From Gammaproteobacteria bacterium (GTDB lineage: Bacteria > Pseudomonadota > Gammaproteobacteria > HK1), in the NCBI GenBank assembly GCA_013042035.1, contig JABDQX010000432.1, positions 1 through 6,231 on the forward strand: a stretch of DNA of 6,231 nt, in the 5' to 3' direction. Of the stretch, positions 5,335 through 6,231 are shown piece after piece. The notes beneath the pieces were generated by a model that did no database searches, was not told where the DNA came from, and worked only from the letters and a program-made list of their open reading frames with translations. Within the stretch, counting starts at the first letter, position 1. Each line of letters begins with the position of its first letter. A program made the translations under genes and the position numbers.

Positions 5335-5387
5335 AAAGACAGACGTGCGCGATCAAAAATTATATTGCGGGCATGGCCTGATACGAG

Positions 5388-6149
5388 TCATTTTTGTTTG
5401 TCCGACTTCATATTTTCCACCATTTTTCGCAATGCCGTTTGCGTTTCTTCGCCGGACCATCCGGCCGCGAGCTCATCCAGTTCTTCCCAACCGAACGATG
5501 CCAACAGGGTAGCGATCTCCACCCGGCTGGCGGCCCGAGTCAGGCGCATGGCACGTGATGGCAATTCCAATATTCGCCGGCACCAGGAAAGGGCGTTTTC
5601 CTTGACCTCTTCCAGCGGCGCAAGCTCATCGACCAAACCGATGCGTTCGGCCTCATCGGACACGACCAGGCGCCCTTCCACGCACAGCCGCTCCGCCAAC
5701 CGGGGGCCCACCAGTCTGCTGACGATGTTAAACATAACCGGCGGAATCGGTAGCCCCACATGCACCTCGGGCAGTCCAATCCTGTACTCTCCCGACGCCA
5801 TGATCCGATAGTCGCAAAACAGGGCAATCATCGCGCCACCACCCACCGCGTGTCCTTCCACTGCGGCGACCACCGGCAGCCGTGAGGTACCGACAGTGCG
5901 CATGGTGGCGAATATCTCGTGGAAAACCAGATTGGCCGCCTGCTGGTCCTGTTCGAGCTGATAAAGCACGTCGAGGCCGGCCGAAAAATAACCCGGTGCA
6001 CCACTGATAACCAACGCCTGTGCTCCTTCGCGGGGCGCGTTATCGATTGCATGGCGCAATGCGCTCAAAAGCGGCGCGCGCAGGGCGTTCACGGGAGGAT
6101 GGTCCAGTTGCAGCTCGCGTATGGGACCATGATCGATTGTTTTCAACAT
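5388..6149 (-). CDS. Enoyl-CoA hydratase/isomerase family protein, probably isomerase type
   Basis: This is a 253-aa crotonase-fold protein acting on acyl-CoA thioesters in the cytoplasm. The fold's marks are HPPVNAL (17-23), the oxyanion-hole segments YFSAGLD (54-60) and GHAVGGGAM (99-107), CDYRI (112-116) and the RIGLPEVHVGLPIPP segment with Glu128. Classical hydratases have two catalytic glutamates. Here the second is present (Glu128, equal to Glu164 of the rat enzyme), but the first position (Glu144) is Met107. A single glutamate in a YRIGL.E...G context resembles delta3-delta2-enoyl-CoA isomerases (ECI1/DCI), so isomerisation during oxidation of unsaturated fatty acids is more likely than hydration. 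The ATG at 6149 is preferred (GGAG 11 bases upstream); a TTG at 6176 would add nine residues. It is followed by the sorAB promoter and no clear terminator, and has no evident link to sulfite oxidation. Confidence 0.9.
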   Translation of the reverse strand: MLKTIDHGPIRELQLDHPPVNALRAPLLSALRHAIDNAPREGAQALVISGAPGYFSAGLDVLYQLEQDQQAANLVFHEIFATMRTVGTSRLPVVAAVEGHAVGGGAMIALFCDYRIMASGEYRIGLPEVHVGLPIPPVMFNIVSRLVGPRLAERLCVEGRLVVSDEAERIGLVDELAPLEEVKENALSWCRRILELPSRAMRLTRAASRVEIATLLASFGWEELDELAAGWSGEETQTALRKMVENMKSDKQK

Positions 6150-6183
6150 GAGTTGTTTTACTCCACGGATAGTCAAGGATACC

Positions 6184-6198
6184 TTAGAGCGTGTCTAA
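6184..6198. repeat. Small inverted repeat upstream of the hydratase/isomerase gene
   Basis: TTAGA (6184-6188) and TCTAA (6194-6198) are perfect inverted arms around five bases, 34 bases before the ATG at 6149. The spacing and symmetry are operator-like, but the arms are short and no regulator gene is in view, so chance is a real possibility. Confidence 0.25.
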
Positions 6199-6231
6199 TG
6201 GAATGGTCCGCCCCACTCCTCAAACGGCCAT

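Noticed and set aside
5335..5387. Terminator after the hydratase/isomerase gene
   Set aside because: A T-run is present on the minus strand, but the stem before it is only about three base pairs.
4514..5512. Long + strand reading frame of 332 codons opposite sorA
   Set aside because: It is a shadow of the sorA coding strand: no ribosome-binding site, no recognisable domain, and the minus strand encodes an unmistakable molybdoenzyme over most of it.
6177..6231. End of another minus-strand gene at the right edge
   Set aside because: The last bases read ATG GCC GTT TGA on the minus strand, which could be the tail of an upstream gene, but four codons are too little to support a call.

Overview
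The window looks like a chromosomal segment of a gammaproteobacterium, probably one able to oxidise sulfite. The grounds are a small Alu-less SRP RNA of the E. coli type, a PurU close to the enterobacterial form, a Tat-exported molybdenum sulfite dehydrogenase next to a one-haem cytochrome c (SorAB type), and moderately high GC in the coding regions. Genus cannot be assigned from the sequence alone.

Layout. Positions 1-336 are non-coding and hold an imperfect palindromic element (6-85). A 75-residue membrane microprotein gene follows on the + strand (337-564). Everything else supported here is on the minus strand. Read in transcription order, from the right end leftward, it is: a single-glutamate enoyl-CoA hydratase/isomerase (6149-5388); a good sigma70-type promoter; sorA, molybdopterin sulfite dehydrogenase (5227-4034, with a homologous tail continuing past an in-frame TAG to 3926); a strong intergenic hairpin; sorB-like monohaem cytochrome c (3845-3486); a promoter and the SRP RNA gene ffs (3451-3341); a 124-residue conserved hypothetical protein (3294-2920); a fatty acid hydroxylase/sterol desaturase-family membrane protein (2883-2086); a TVP38/TMEM64 (VTT/DedA-like) membrane protein (2092-1439); and purU (1446-595). 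The last three genes overlap by 7 and 8 bases and should be translationally coupled. purU is convergent with the microprotein gene.

How the genes work together. SorA would oxidise sulfite to sulfate in the periplasm and pass electrons to the SorB-like cytochrome. The most notable feature is that sorA carries a TAG exactly where a Trp codon (TGG) is expected, followed by 35 sense codons that look like the normal SorA C-terminus and then TAA. This is a recent nonsense mutation, a sequencing error, or readthrough. The hydroxylase and VTT genes point to membrane-lipid functions. PurU supplies formate and tetrahydrofolate from 10-formyl-THF and has no obvious link to its operon partners. I see no mobile element, CRISPR array, tRNA or rRNA, and no clearly new multi-gene system.
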